Source: Toxoplasma gondii ME49 (lineage: Eukaryota > Apicomplexa > Conoidasida > Eucoccidiorida > Sarcocystidae). Taken from it: a DNA stretch of 64,000 bases. Location: assembly GCF_000006565.2 (NCBI RefSeq), contig NC_031478.1, positions 6,224,212-6,288,211 on the forward strand, read 5' to 3'. The notes under the pieces were generated by a model. It saw nothing but the letters and a program-made list of their open reading frames with translations. It was not told where the DNA came from and did not search any database. Of the stretch, positions 11,401-23,259 are shown piece by piece (within the stretch, counting starts at the first letter, position 1; each line of letters begins with the position of its first letter). The translations under genes and the position numbers were made by a program.

Positions 11401-14400
11401 GGAAAGCATGCTCGTGCCCCCCAGAGGTGAGGCTCGAACGCAGGTGCGCGTCTCCTGTCCTCTCGAGACCAAGTTCAACTTCGAATGTGGAGTTGAAAAG
11501 GATTACTCCAAAGCCTTTGCTTCGCCAGTCTTTTCGTCACTGCTGTTCACCCTAAAAGGTCTTTCTTTTCTTGCGTTCCACAAACCAGCAAACGGCGCGC
11601 GTTCCATGTCTCAGTTTCACCTCGAGACGTATGGACTTCTGAAAGCTCGTTTCCTCACGAGAGACACGCTCACAGTCGCACTCGTCCCTTTTCCAACTTG
11701 CCGTCTTTCGCCTCTGTATCTCAGGGCTTCAGTCGGTGACCTGCATTCATTCCGTTGCTTGCCGGAAGGAAGGCGCCTGCAAAGGGGAATGGATGGGTGG
11801 CGTGTGTAGTAGGGATGTGCGTCCTCACCATGTCCCTGAACTGTCAGTGACGATGAAACGGCAGGCAAACACACTTCCAGAGAGGACGCAGACTCTGCGA
11901 AAAGGCTCTCTCCGACGTCCTCTTCTCGTACATGTCTCTACCACGTCGTAAAGCCCCATCACCGCGACCCAGAATCGCGATCTCTCTTCTGTTGCTCTAA
12001 ATCTTGTGCTTTTCGCCGTCTCGCTTGTACGTCCCCGCTTCCGTACTGAGGATTGGACATGGGTGATTGAGAGGTTTCATAGAAGGCAAAACTGCTTCTC
12101 GAGCTGTTTGCGTGTGGCGTCAGTTGGACAGCGGCTTGAAGCTCTTTCTGAAGCACCGGAACGCGATGATGAGGATTTTCTCGCGATTCTCTGTTGCCAA
12201 TTTAAACGAGGGATTTGCGTGTGGATGGGAGCTGGGCCTCCTTCGCTACATCGAGCTGGACGACGCAAAACTCGAGCTGGCAAATACGAAAGAGAAAGCG
12301 GACAATCTCCTCAAAAAGGCGCGCCAAGACGACCTCGCACACATGGGTCGCAAAGGCGCTGGCCTCTACCGCGAGGATGTCCATGAGTGGAACGTTCTGA
12401 AAGCTGTAAGAGAATGACAGTCGGCTTGCTCTCTGTTGCGTGGGAAACATGAATGCGACGTACTGGTGGTGTCGTCGGCGCTTGAAATCCATCGCTTTGT
12501 TGGTCTTCCTCTTTTACTCGCGATTGCATGCGTAGACATGAACGTGCGGTTGTCTGAGTTCGCAGAGCAGTACGATTTCCTCATCTTTCACGAAATGAAT
12601 CCCCAGTTCAAAATCGTTTTCGCCTGTGAAACGCTTGCGGTGAAAATGCCGACTGTCTGGGTTTTGTGCATTTCTATGGTGAGCACTGTTTTTCTTCAGC
12701 AAACTTCACATTTACTTCCAGTCTAGTGATTTTTCTCGAGACAAAAGCACCCGTCGAAGCAGGTGTTTGAAGAACACAGTTGCTTAGTTGACGGCCTCCC
12801 GCACAAACTCACGCGTCAGTGCGCCGGCAATTCCAAAACCACAAAAGTGATGCCGCTGCATGCAGTGCTTCTCTCCTGTGTCTTTCCTCCCGCATCCACC
12901 ACAAAAGATAACGATCCTTCTTTGTTTCAGAGCTCCCCTACGAGAAACAGTCTGCGCGTTTTTCTCCCTGCCGCCAATATATGCATTTGCAAAGATGCGG
13001 GAGAGCACTTCAGTACTTTGTCTCTCTGTTTCAGTGGGTCTCCTTTCTTTTCCGAACAGGTGCCGTTTCTCGTATCTGTCTCTTTCTGCAAACCTTGTTC
13101 CGCCTGAGACGCAGGAGGCTTGCCGAATCACTCTGCAGTGTCTGCTTCTCGATCTCTCGGACTACCATTTTCACATCCCAAGACAACTCCCGAGGCGTCG
13201 CTTCCTGGCAACCGGCACTGCGCAAGACGCTGAGGACATTCAAGCTCGACGCGACGCTGTCGAAGACGAGGCTTACTTGCCGCAAACGGCGGTCGCAGGT
13301 AGGCGCGTTGAAGCGTAGCGGCAACACAATGTTCGTGGAGAACGCGTTTGTCGTGTAGCGATGGATGTGGTGGTTCGGGCGTCGTTTTTTTCGAGATTCG
13401 GCGCTGTCCGCTTCTTGCGTGTGTTGTCCTGTCATGGCTTCTTTCCTTTAAAAGTAAAATGGACGCACTCTCAGTCAACGGTGGATGTTCTCCTTTTTTC
13501 GTGCAATTCCCTGGCCGGCCGCGTCCATCTTCTGTCATTTTCTGGTGGAGCTCTCTCTCCTGTCTCTCTTCGTCGTTCCATCTCACGTCTTTCGCTGTCC
13601 TAATCCTATAACTGAAGCACTCCTCTCTTTCCCGCGTGCTCCGTCTATCTCGTATCTGTTTCTTGTGTTCGATGTACCTCGAGTCTCTCTCCCCTCTGTC
13701 ACCTCCACTTCTTGTGCCTGTCTCTCGCGCATTCCTCTCATTCTACTGTTCTTTCTTCTGCTGGCTTCTCCCCGCCGGATTGCATCTTGATTTCTTCCCA
13801 CTCGCCTCCTAGCTCTTACATGGCGGACCTTCATCAGTCTGAACCCCCACAGTCGATGGACCTGTTCCCCATGGACTGTCAAGCCGGACTGCAGAATCTC
13901 TTGTCTGCGTTCGGTGTGTGAGAGCCGCCCCCAGAGCTTATCTCCGTGGAACATGTAAATTCTCTGAAGGACGGAGAGCTGGAGGTGATCCTGGTTGGCG
14001 AAGTCGCCGCGTCCATCGAAGCGGTGACGCTTGCCGTCAGGCTTGTAGAGTTCGCATTCCCCCTTTCTGTCGGGGCGTCCATTTTCGCTCGGATCTTCGC
14101 ATTTGTCTCCTGTCCCCTCAGAGGCCGATCTGAGGGCCTTGGTGCGTCTGGGGAGTGGCGAGGACGAAGCGGGCGGCTTCGGCGCTGGACTTCAACTTTA
14201 CGAGTTCGCGGCTGCGGAGCCTAAGAGGCTGCAGAGAAAGCGATTGCTGGAGAGAACTTACGCGTTGTACCAGGACTTCAAGCTCATCTTTCCTAACGCA
14301 CTTCCGTGCATCGAGCGCGCGCCCGATGCCGGAAAAAAGGGGGAAGTCGCTCGGGGGTCTGTGCGAGAAAAACAAGACCAGACAGACCCCATGCGGCACC

Positions 14401-17400
14401 TCCGAATCTTCCGTCTCGATGTTCTGGGACACCATATCGCTGCCGAGGACGGCCGAAGCGTCTACTTTCGAGGTCAGGACTGCCGAGCGTCTGTAATCTT
14501 TTCAGATCTTGTGTCCGTGAAATATGTAAATTCTTTGGAGCAGAGAGGCCTGGAGGTGATCTTACTTGGTGAAGTCGCCGCGTCCATCGAGCCGGCGACT
14601 CTCGCGGGCAGGCCTGTGCAGGCTTCATGGGTGTGTACAACGTATGTACACGTTCTGGAATGTACTTCTGAAACGCAGAGACATTCAGGTGATATACACC
14701 TTGGTGAGTGGTGGTGCCCTGCTCTATGCTTGGACCATTCCAAAAACGGCTTTCGAAAGACGTTGAGGGGCTCTAGTTCACTGAGATGGTGAAGAGTGTG
14801 CTGAAGTAAATGTGAGTCCGGCTACGAGAGACAGTCCAGTTCTTTTTTCATGGATACACACTGCGCGAAGCGCACTCCAAACCCCAATGAAGTGTACATC
14901 CAGTGTTCTGCAACCTATTGAGACATGCGTCATATGAGCATTTGCACAAACACACATAAATTTCTACAGATCCATATGTACGTATGTATGTGTTTTCACA
15001 AGATGTAAAAGGGCATGTATGTGGAGACTTTGATATGTGGGTTTCTTGTCTATTTTTCCTTCTTTTTCAAACGAAAAAACCATGACTGTGTACACAGCAG
15101 AACACACAATAACGCATATAAACTGAGTTTTTCTATGCAGATGTCTGCCTGGGGATAGCATCCCCTTCACCCTCTGCACGCATTTCTGTGAGGCGAACCA
15201 CGCGGTGCACTGAGGCAGTGAGGCGCGCTCGTCTTCTCTCATTACTGCAGAGAACCCCCTCCTCTTTCCTGTCGTTCGCAGGCAACTTTCGTTCGGTTGT
15301 GGGTCCGTCGGGAGACTTGACCGGTCTGGACTTGTCGCAGAATCCGCGGTCGGCGATTGTGGTGGATCCGCCTGTGGCCCTGCATGCGCGGTATACCATC
15401 GAGTGTTGGATACTGTTGCCGCTTTTGCCCTCTGCTTCGTCGGCGTCGAATGTGGGGATTTACCGGGCTCTGTGTGCCGACAGCGACGGAGACATGATTT
15501 GCTGCTTCCGTCAAGGTCCGAGCCGCACGAGGACGCGGCGGGAGAGTGATACTCCGGGCGAGTACAGGGACGCGAACTGGGAGAAGAAAGCAGCCTCGGC
15601 GAGACGCCAGCTCCACTTTGGTTTGTTTCTCTTTCCGGAGACGGAGGACGACGCGAGTATCTCCAGCGACGCCGTGGCCTCGAACTGCGGATCGGATGTG
15701 GAGGCCGGCGATCCAGTCGGGGGACCTTTGGGGTTTTTCGAGGGCAAATTGCATGCGGCGGACTCGGAGAAAAACGGCGCGTTCAAGCCGGAGCAGCTGC
15801 AGTCCGGGTGGCATCACCTCTTGGTGTCTCATGGCGAGTCGGGGACGAGCTACTTCTGGGACGGCGAGTGTGTGGGGTTGATTTCTGCACTCAGTCTCCC
15901 GTTCGCGGGGTTCTGTGACCTTGAGGCAATCGGCAACACGCGCGACGGCGGACATGTCTTTGGCGCCTTCTCAGACTTCGCCGTCTTCGCCACACAGCTC
16001 GACGACGAAGCCGCGAAAGTGCGCTTCGCCTATCTCCAGAGACACCTCGTTAACACCGCCGTGGTCGGACAGGCCGTCCCCGCGCCCATGGAGCCCAAGG
16101 AGCCGAGGCGGGGAGCCGCGGGACGGCGCCGCAGTGGCATTGGGACCGACGCCCCGGGGGCCCTGGACCTCGACTTGCTGGTGGAAGTCTCCTTCATCCC
16201 TGCGTCTTCGTCCCGGAAGAAGTGGGCGCTTTGTGCGGTGTCTCCAGACCAGATGCGTGCAATTACGTATCGCAGAGAGAGCAGCCAGGAGGCGAAGGCG
16301 GCTGGCGCGTCGGACGCCGCCTTCAAGCGCTGCGACGCCTCGGGGAAGGGCGGAGTGGGCCTCGTTGGCACTGGGCCTGAACCGCGCGGGTCGCCAGAGC
16401 GTGCGTACGGAGGGTCGACAGCGAACGGGAGCTGCGTCGTGCTCGACCCCGCCGTCGAGGTCGCTCGAGAGCTCGTCCCGATCCGCGCCTGGACTGTCTT
16501 CGCGTGGATCTGTGTACCGCTGCCGCAGACGACTCAAGCACACGTTCTCGTCGCCGGGAAAGAGAACTTCCACGTTTGCGTCCTGAGTGACCAGCGCAGC
16601 GTCGGCGTCATGTACTTCAGGGGAAGGAGACGGGGCAGAGCGGAGTCGAACGGAGACAGCGAAGAGTCGGACGCCGACTCCGTCGACAGCGACGGGTGTC
16701 TCCGCGACGAATACCCCTCTGGCTTCGACATCAGAGACCTGGAGAAAGGCTGGCACCAACTCTGCGTCGTCGCCACGGACGCCGGCCAAGCGTTCTACGC
16801 AGACGGCACGATGCGCGGGTACCTTCCCAAGTCCACCTGGGAGCCAATCCGCTTTCTAGGCAACGCGGCAACTGGCAACAAACCCTGGGGTACTTTCGCA
16901 GACGTTTCCATCTACGGAAGGTTCTTTGGAGCTGCCGACGTCGAGAGCGAATTCGCTAGTGAGTGTCTGCGAGAGCGACGGTGGAGATGCGCGGTGTCGG
17001 GGAGCGGACCTGCGGGCTGCGAGAAAGCGGGTGTAGAGATGGTGGGAGTGTCGAGCGCGAAGCGCGTAGGGAGGTTGGCCACGGACGCCAGACAGGAGGA
17101 GTCGGCAGTGCTTCTTCTGTTGAGTTGTTTTCGGCAGTCGAATCTCCAGAGAGTGCTGTTTCTCTCGGTAACGCCCTGCGGCGAGAAACTGTGCGTTTGT
17201 TGTGGCGACTCTATGTCCTGTGTTTCCGATGCTGTGGAGCGCGTACCTGAAAAGCTTCTGTGGTTCTGATGACCTGCTGGTGCTGTCACTGGTGTGTTGC
17301 GCGGCTTCCAGAGTACAGAGTGGGTTTCCGCGACCCCTTCGACACGCGCGCCTTCAGCAGAGGCGGTGGCAGCGAGGGCCTGTCTCCTGGAAGTTCGTCT

Positions 17401-18725
17401 CCAGGCGGGGACACAGTGGCTCCTTCACAACCTGACGAGCGCCGGTCTTACGAGGGCCATATGTGTCTCCAAGTGTGCTCTGACGGAGCGAATGTGGTTC
17501 TTCGGCCTTCGGCGGCTGCAGAGACACACGAGATTCGCGTGTTCCACATCGATGGGTTCGCGAAGGGCGTCTCTGGGAAGCCCGTCGCGTTCGACTGTGT
17601 GAAGAGCCTCGCCGTGCAGAGACAAAGGCGCCAGGCGGAATCCGGGGGAGGCATTCGCGTCCACCCTGCCGTCAGTTGCAAGCGCGCATGGACCATCATA
17701 GGGTGGATCCAGACTCCGATTCCAGTCACAGGAATGATGCACGCTCTCGTCGGAGGGAAAGACGGAGAAGTGCCTGTCGTCGTCGATCGGGACTGTGAAA
17801 CGCTAGGTAGGGACAGCAACAGGCGTCGAACGGAGCCCGTTCACGAGGAACGCGATGACTCTCCTGAGGGAGGCAGAAATGGCGATATCTCTTTGATGCG
17901 TGCCTCATACGAATTCGGGATGTATGACAGATCTGAACACCACGCAGAGATGTACGAACGTGAATCTGTACATGACCAAGCACTGTTATATATATATATA
18001 TATATATATATATAGATTGAATGCACAGCTGTAGACAGGGGTTTACCAGGTACAGTTCGCTTACCTGAGACATTTTTCCACGGCCAAATCGCGTGGTTCC
18101 GGAAAGCGTGACACGTGAAATGGAAGGAATGGTTCTGATCACTGTTCGGTTCTGTTCGCGGATCTTCGGCTAACGTGTCCACTGGTGGACCCTCAGTTAG
18201 TTTCAACAAAAAAGCCGACAAATCAGTGGCGGGGGTGTCCCCGCGATTGAATTCCTGCAACAATGGCTCGCCGATAAGGGAATGTGGTGGGGGACTCACA
18301 CGCAAAAAAGCATCGGTCTGCGTTTTTCTGATGCAGGTGTCTGCACGGCGGCGCTGTCTCAGGACGCCCGAGGCGTGGAACTCCCCAGTGCTGCGGGTTA
18401 CTTGCCTTTCATCAGGTCGACAGCCACGCTGAAAAACCTAAGTGCCGGATGGCACCAGTTAGCAGTTAGCCGCGAGAAGAAGTGTCAGTATTTCTACTTA
18501 GATGGCGTCTATGCTGGGTTCGCGCCATCGACGTGCGATAGTTCAGTCACATGCTTTGGCAATGCACGCTCTGCCGACGGCAAATTCGAAATGCCTTTCG
18601 GCTGCTTCAACACCGTGTGTGTGTACACTGACGCCATGACACCATCTGTTGTAGCGAGCACTTACTCCGAGCATCTCAGGCTCATCAAATCAAATAAATT
18701 CGACCTCGTGGGTAGTGACACTTGA
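2..18725 (+). CDS. Large polytopic membrane protein with GCC2/GCC3-type cysteine-rich ectodomain and three C-terminal LamG-like domains (5' end outside window)
   Basis: Exons inferred from GT-AG signals and matching phases: <2-412, 997-1220, 2044-2140, 2493-2691, 3707-4451, 4928-5143, 6001-6336, 7561-7639, 8608-8684, 9692-9838, 10457-~10609, 11098-11202, 12124-12405, ~12568-12678, ~13115-13298, 13813-13913, 14122-14472, 15282-16958, 17312-17806, 18337-18725 (stop TGA). The first junction rebuilds GVLCNR|CANGF, the spacing of GCC2/GCC3 (ephrin-receptor-like) modules. About 9-10 hydrophobic helices follow, then a helical linker, then LamG-like domains. Apicomplexan cysteine repeat modular proteins (CRMPs), which act in rhoptry secretion, have a related GCC-plus-polytopic plan, so a surface or secretory-pathway role is inferred. 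I cannot name the gene. The 13298/13813 junction does not match in phase, so a small exon may be missing there. The 10609, 12568 and 13115 boundaries are also less certain. Confidence 0.75.
2183..2246 (+). repeat. Four tandem 16-bp units containing TGCATGCA
   Basis: Unit GGTGCATGCAAATTCA is repeated three to four times in the intron at 2141-2492, with the last unit diverged. TGCATGC is a motif enriched upstream of T. gondii genes and a known ApiAP2-type binding core. Function here is unknown. Confidence 0.85.
3010..3560 (+). repeat. Long pyrimidine-rich tract in an intron
   Basis: Near-continuous C/T sequence with imperfect repeats such as CGATCTCTTTTTCTTT lies in the intron 2692-3706, upstream of the acceptor at 3706. 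The C/T bias produces long spurious open frames on both strands. Confidence 0.8.
4540..4870 (+). repeat. 36-bp purine-rich minisatellite in an intron
   Basis: About six copies of a 36-bp unit (core GAGGAAGAGGAAAGAG then AAGAAGAGGACAAGGGCA) lie in the intron 4452-4927. The array degrades toward its right end. Because 36 is divisible by three it stays open in frame ([11 protein letters not shown]), but phase-matched splicing of the flanking exons excludes it. Confidence 0.85.
5200..5472 (+). repeat. Paired (TA)n/(TATACA)n microsatellite tracts
   Basis: Two long TA-rich tracts, about 5200-5291 and 5390-5472, lie in the intron 5144-6000. Shorter tracts occur in the same gene at about 1312-1370, 1468-1506, 2291-2323, 7191-7276 and 17987-18015, all in introns. 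Confidence 0.9.
13940..14060 (+). repeat. Intronic element, copy 1 of a diverged duplicate
   Basis: About 105 bp in the intron 13914-14121 resembles 14505-14615 in the next intron. Shared blocks include ATGTAAATTCT, CTGGAGGTGATC and GAAGTCGCCGCGTCCATCGA. Both copies are open in the same frame, reading VNSL then LEVIL and GEVAASIE. Phase-matched splicing skips both. Confidence 0.75.
14505..14615 (+). repeat. Intronic element, copy 2 of a diverged duplicate
   Basis: Partner of the element at 13940-14060, in the intron 14473-15281. Several differences fall in third-codon positions of the shared frame, which could mean former coding sequence or a dispersed repeat. Confidence 0.75.
15282..18725 (+). 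other. Three tandem LamG/concanavalin-like domains at the C-terminus
   Basis: Sub-feature of the first gene. Each domain shows the jelly-roll signature of an opening strand with CW or AW ([31 protein letters not shown]), then [16 protein letters not shown] or GWHQLAVS, a (Y/F)(F/Y)xDG turn and a closing GxFxDxxxY/F strand. Domain 1 is about 15330-16060, domain 2 about 16420-16958, and domain 3 is split over 17312-17806 and 18337-18725. The intron at 16959-17311 lies between domains 2 and 3, and the one at 17807-18336 falls inside domain 3. LamG domains usually bind glycans or proteins outside the cell, so an even number of membrane helices is expected. My helix count of 9-10 cannot prove that. 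Confidence 0.7.
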
Positions 18726-20372
18726 GGTCGCCACAAACACGGTGTGTTTGAGGGGCAGCAGGGAATCTGTAAAAAGCTGAAGAGCGGCGGGAAATCGGGG
18801 CAGTGGCAAACACAGTGTTGTAGCACGTCTGGGTGTGGATACCCAGCGCGGCGTACGGAACTGCCAACCCGGACGAGTTTCACGAGGAGCAAACGCTGTG
18901 GAAGGAAAGGAGTGCACACACGTAGTTACAATGTGTTGGGAACAGTTTTGTTGGTTCCTTAGAAAACCATTTTAACGGAGGGAAGGCTTGTTTTCTGCCA
19001 AGATGGAATTCGGTGGAAGACAGAAAGAAAGCTGAACGTGTTTGGTGCGATAGTCCTGCAGACAGGATGTAACAGTAGATTGTCGGAAGTCGAGATGGAG
19101 AAGAAGTGGTAAAGGACATACGTGGGAAGAAGTCACAGAAATAACAATCGGCTGGAAGATGTGCTGTTGTCGATGGAGCAGATTTCTTTTTAGAATTGAA
19201 TCGAATTTTGATGCCGCTCGCGGTACTGGCAGAATTGCCAAAGCAAAGCAGGTGAAAAGGTAGCATGTATGCGAATGCGATCATTTCGCTTAGGAACAAA
19301 GGGTTAAGCCTGCCTGGGTGAGAAAACGGATTTTTTCTTTTGGCAACCTGCGGTATGCAAACGTCTCCGAGTTGTGAGAAATCGGAAGTGACCCGATGGC
19401 ATAGATTCACTTTGTTTGAAGCGGGTATCATTATATACATGCTTCTCTGGGAAAGTCGTTTTTTATATGTAGTCTGTACATGTCGAGAGTTGTGGATCAA
19501 CCATCGTGTCCAATGGTTGTTGCTGATTTGCCAGACGACCATGAACTATTCTCCGCCTTATTGAAATCGCTTATGCGACTGATGCGTGGAAGTCAGATCA
19601 CAACAGCAGTAAAAGGATTTGTTTGTACAGGTTAGTCAGCTCTTTGCCACTCTTCATACGTCCATCTCCGCACTTGTATATCCCCTGCCGTCACCTCCCA
19701 ACAGGATTAGAGTGAAGTACAAAAGCAATTCGACAAGGCTCCTTGCTCAGTGCACCGAATCCGTGCGTTCATGGTCTAGCTTTGAACCTTTTGTTCTTAA
19801 TGGCGGCTGGGCAGCCATCATGGAGGTGCTGATACAATCCGATGATTTAAACTCAAAATTTGTGAGCTGCCCACTTTCGAGCCACCAATATATGTTGGTA
19901 CAAAGGAGTTACCGTATCATCCGTACAAAACCAGCCTCATGATTTAAAGCCCTTAAGCTACTACTTAATGGACAGTACACTGTCCAACCAAGACCACTAC
20001 CGAATTCTGCACAGATATCAATATTGTAGTTCCTTCGCAACCGTCTATTGGTAGTGCAGCGCCTCAAGAGTATCCGGTAGTCTTCTAGAAAAGTGGGTGA
20101 CATCGATCTGACTTCTCGTCCAAAACTAGGAAACATCGAAATGTGCTCCAACCCCGACAGTTCACGTGTTTAGATTCTAGAGCATTCTTTCCTGTTATGT
20201 CCGCTGTTCATCGAGAGATGGAACCGCGTTACACAGCAACGTCCTTCTTTCTCTCTGAGTGCTACATAGGGAACCATTGTAGGTGTCTCCATGTCGGTTT
20301 CCGAAAACAGTCGTTCCATATGTGCAGACAGGAAAACGATTCCCTTACACCGTCAGCGCAAATGAGGAGTTA
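18726..20372. other. Convergent intergenic region
   Basis: Lies between the stop of the LamG-type gene (+) and the stop of the TraB-domain gene (-), so it should hold the two 3' UTRs. I see no convincing coding exon, tRNA or repeat. A 220-codon minus-strand frame at 18880-19542 has no recognisable domain and is treated as chance. Confidence 0.6.
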
Positions 20373-23259
20373 CTAGCGGCGGTCGGTGTATCTCCCTAGA
20401 GGACCAGATGAGAACAATGACAAAATATTGGAAGGCACAAAACGCTTCCACCCAGGCCACAGAGTATGTGTACTCCGTGGGCTGCTACTGCCACAGGCGA
20501 TGTCACTGCCCGCCAGTGATTCTTCTTGAGCATTCACACCACTAACAAATCGGCGGCGCCCTCGACCTAATTCAACAACAGGCTTCTCCCCGCCAAGGTC
20601 GAGTTCAACAGCTTCTGTCTTTTGAAGAATGGGTAAGTCGCCAAGCGGGTGTGAGCTAAAACCCCTTCCCACCAGTAGCTGAACTTGCCACATGAGAAGC
20701 CAAGCAAGCAACGATGGAAGCACGAAAATCTGGAAAAACAATAACGGCAGCTGTGATACGGGTGCTACAGCCAGCCCCTCGTACGGGTTTTTGTATGTAG
20801 AAACAGCCGGAGGCTCCAGATACGAGGTAAATCGTAACGCATGGTTACCGTTGGATGGGCTACGAGAAGTAGCATTTTTTGTGAAATGATTCCTGATAAA
20901 CGCAGGGTCACCCACGATCCTCTTCACAGCATTCGCCATCCGTTCTGCGAGGACGCTGTCGCAAACAACCACACTGACAACTCGGTGTCTTGCCACTTCT
21001 TGCGTGTCCTTGCTGTTGTCGTCAGGATCTTGAATAGGTGCCAGTGAGATCTGGCCTTCCATGGATGCAGAACTGAGGCATTCTGCCAGCCGTCCAGCCA
21101 TATACCGCACTCGTTCAACGACCAGAGTCTCGTAGCCTTCAGGAAAGCTGAACATGAGCTGATGAGACAGCGCGGACGATTCCTTCAGCATCTGCTCACC
21201 ACCAAGATATTGCACCCTGCTGTTCTTCTTTAGTGTTCTGCATGCCGATGCATAGTCTAAGTACGCTCGAGAGTATCTGCTATTCTGTAGCAATTGCTGA
21301 TGTAAACGATTCGTTGTCGCTGCCTTCGGGCGATCCAGAAACCCGACGCTCGCATGAACATGGTCCGCAGCCGCCAGCGGTTCTTGAATATCCGAAAAAG
21401 GAAGGAAGCCTGCAAAAGAAGACGCATACATTTTCGAACAGAACCCACTTCAGTTTCCTTGTGATTCATCATTTGCTGGTGTTTCAACTATCGCAGAGTA
21501 TACTACTGCACTCCGTTAGTGCCTCAGTCGATAGGTGAACAAAAGTATACTCGCTCTGTTACTGTGTTGTTCTGTTACATTCACAACTGTAGAGCAACAC
21601 CATCACAAAACGCATTGTAATTTGCTCTAGCACGTGGTACAACAAGGAGGTGTTCTACCTCTTTACATCCTTTAATTTAGGAGAACAGGGATCAAACTTC
21701 TCCTTCTTGGCTGCGGCAACAGCTGGGGTCAAGTTGTTCCCGAAAAACCTCTACACAGAACATGTCAAGGGAAGCCACCCGTCCATTTGACAACTAGAGA
21801 TCTCTTTCACTGTCTGCCATACCTCCGAACACGCGTGGCAGAATGCCGAAAGAAGACGGCCACCCAAGAGCCTGACTGTAACTGGACTCTCCACCCTTCC
21901 TTGCCGAAGGATCCGCACCAAAAAACACGAAGTCTGGATGCAAAACCCGAATGAGCTGCGAGGCCTCTGTGCTTGTCCCACAGTCACCCGTTCTTGGAAC
22001 ATGTGATACCGTTTCAGCATTCCCATGAACAATCGGGTAAATTACCACCTGGATCGGGCCAGACTCCACCAGACGAACATAGGCGGGAAGGTTGTTGAGA
22101 ACTTGTTTACGCCTTGTGTCTAGCAACTCCACATTTTCTCTCGCGTCTTGAGAACATCTTTCACAAGCGTGTCTGTGGATTCCTGAAACTCTTTCGAGTC
22201 CTGCCATTACTCGTTCATCAGACGTGTGTTCCTGTCGAAACACACCTTCAGAGGACGATGCTTCACCTTTTCGTCCATTCGCGGGTGCGAACGATGAAGC
22301 GAAGCAAGACGCGGAATGTGAATGATCACATCTACTCGAGAAAGGCACTTTGCTTCCGCGGACACCACGACGGGTAGCTAAGCATCGTGAGAATTCCGCT
22401 CTGCTGCGCCCGGTGAGCTGCCTGTTTGGTAAGTCTGAGCAGACTAACGCAATTCCCCCCGTTGAAGGGAGCGGATGCGCACTTCTCATTCCATGCTCCG
22501 GGCCGAAAGTGGCGGTCGGGTTTCTCCCTCTCTGGAATTTCTCCCACCTCAGGTTATGAACCAAGGAAGCAGCGGATTCATGCCTGGTGGAATACCAGTC
22601 TCTCGATGACGAAACACCACGGATCGCCAGACGAACACTTTTACGTTGATGATGTGGGCGTGCCTGCCTCAGAAAGATGCCCGGCCGTGTTGCACAGGAG
22701 AAAATACCACGAGCACAACGGCATCTTGACAATTGCCGGCCCGCTGTGCCGTGCAGGTATGTCCTGCAGTGCATCTGAGACACCGTCTCAGTAACCGGAT
22801 GCAGCCACGCCCTGCTACTACGGGTTACAGACACACTGAAAGATGCCATTAGGACTGGGACAACGCCTTTCCTGTCATTTCCAATAGAAGTCAGCGCGTG
22901 TCCACGCAGGTGTGCGCAAGGTGCCACTGCACCCAACGGTCACGCTGTATAATTTGTGTTAACAAGCCATGGCTTCGTAGTCCCTTCACCAGTTCTACAA
23001 TCAGTGACAAGCAGATAGAAAAAGGCCAAGGGATAAGGTAACTCACGGACACGGGGTGGCGCACACCGTCCACCCCGAATCCTGGACACAGTGAACACTG
23101 AAGCTGTGGAGTTCCTGTCGCACTGAATGGCCGTGAATTCGACTCTGCAGTGAAGAGTCTAGCTTCTACCAGATAAATTGTGTTTTTGATCGGTGATTTG
23201 CTCGAGTCTGTCTCACGTGCCGCCTCCCAACTGCTGCACGCGTATGGTCCAATCCGCAT
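20373..23259 (-). CDS. TraB-domain membrane protein
   Basis: Three minus-strand exons: 23259-23047 (ATG at 23259; donor GTGAGT), ~22774-21823, and 21409-20373 (stop). The second junction is phase-matched (GG|C codon) and gives RVFGGFLPF; the acceptor near 22774 is uncertain. The product is about 730 residues. The conserved part resembles TraB/PrgY/GumN proteins: a strand-rich start (IQVVIYPIVHG), then HPDFVFFGAD, a (G)FLDRPKAATTNRL segment, and a late ERVRYMAGRL followed by RHRVVSVVVCDSVLAERMA. One strong hydrophobic segment (LPLLFFQIFVLPSLLAWLL) lies about 135 residues from the C-terminus and would anchor the protein. The N-terminal half is basic and low in similarity, possibly an organelle-targeting or disordered region. 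The substrate is unknown. Confidence 0.6.

Noticed and set aside
18880..19542. 220-codon minus-strand frame
   Set aside because: No domain, no conserved motif, and located in the 3' region between convergent genes.
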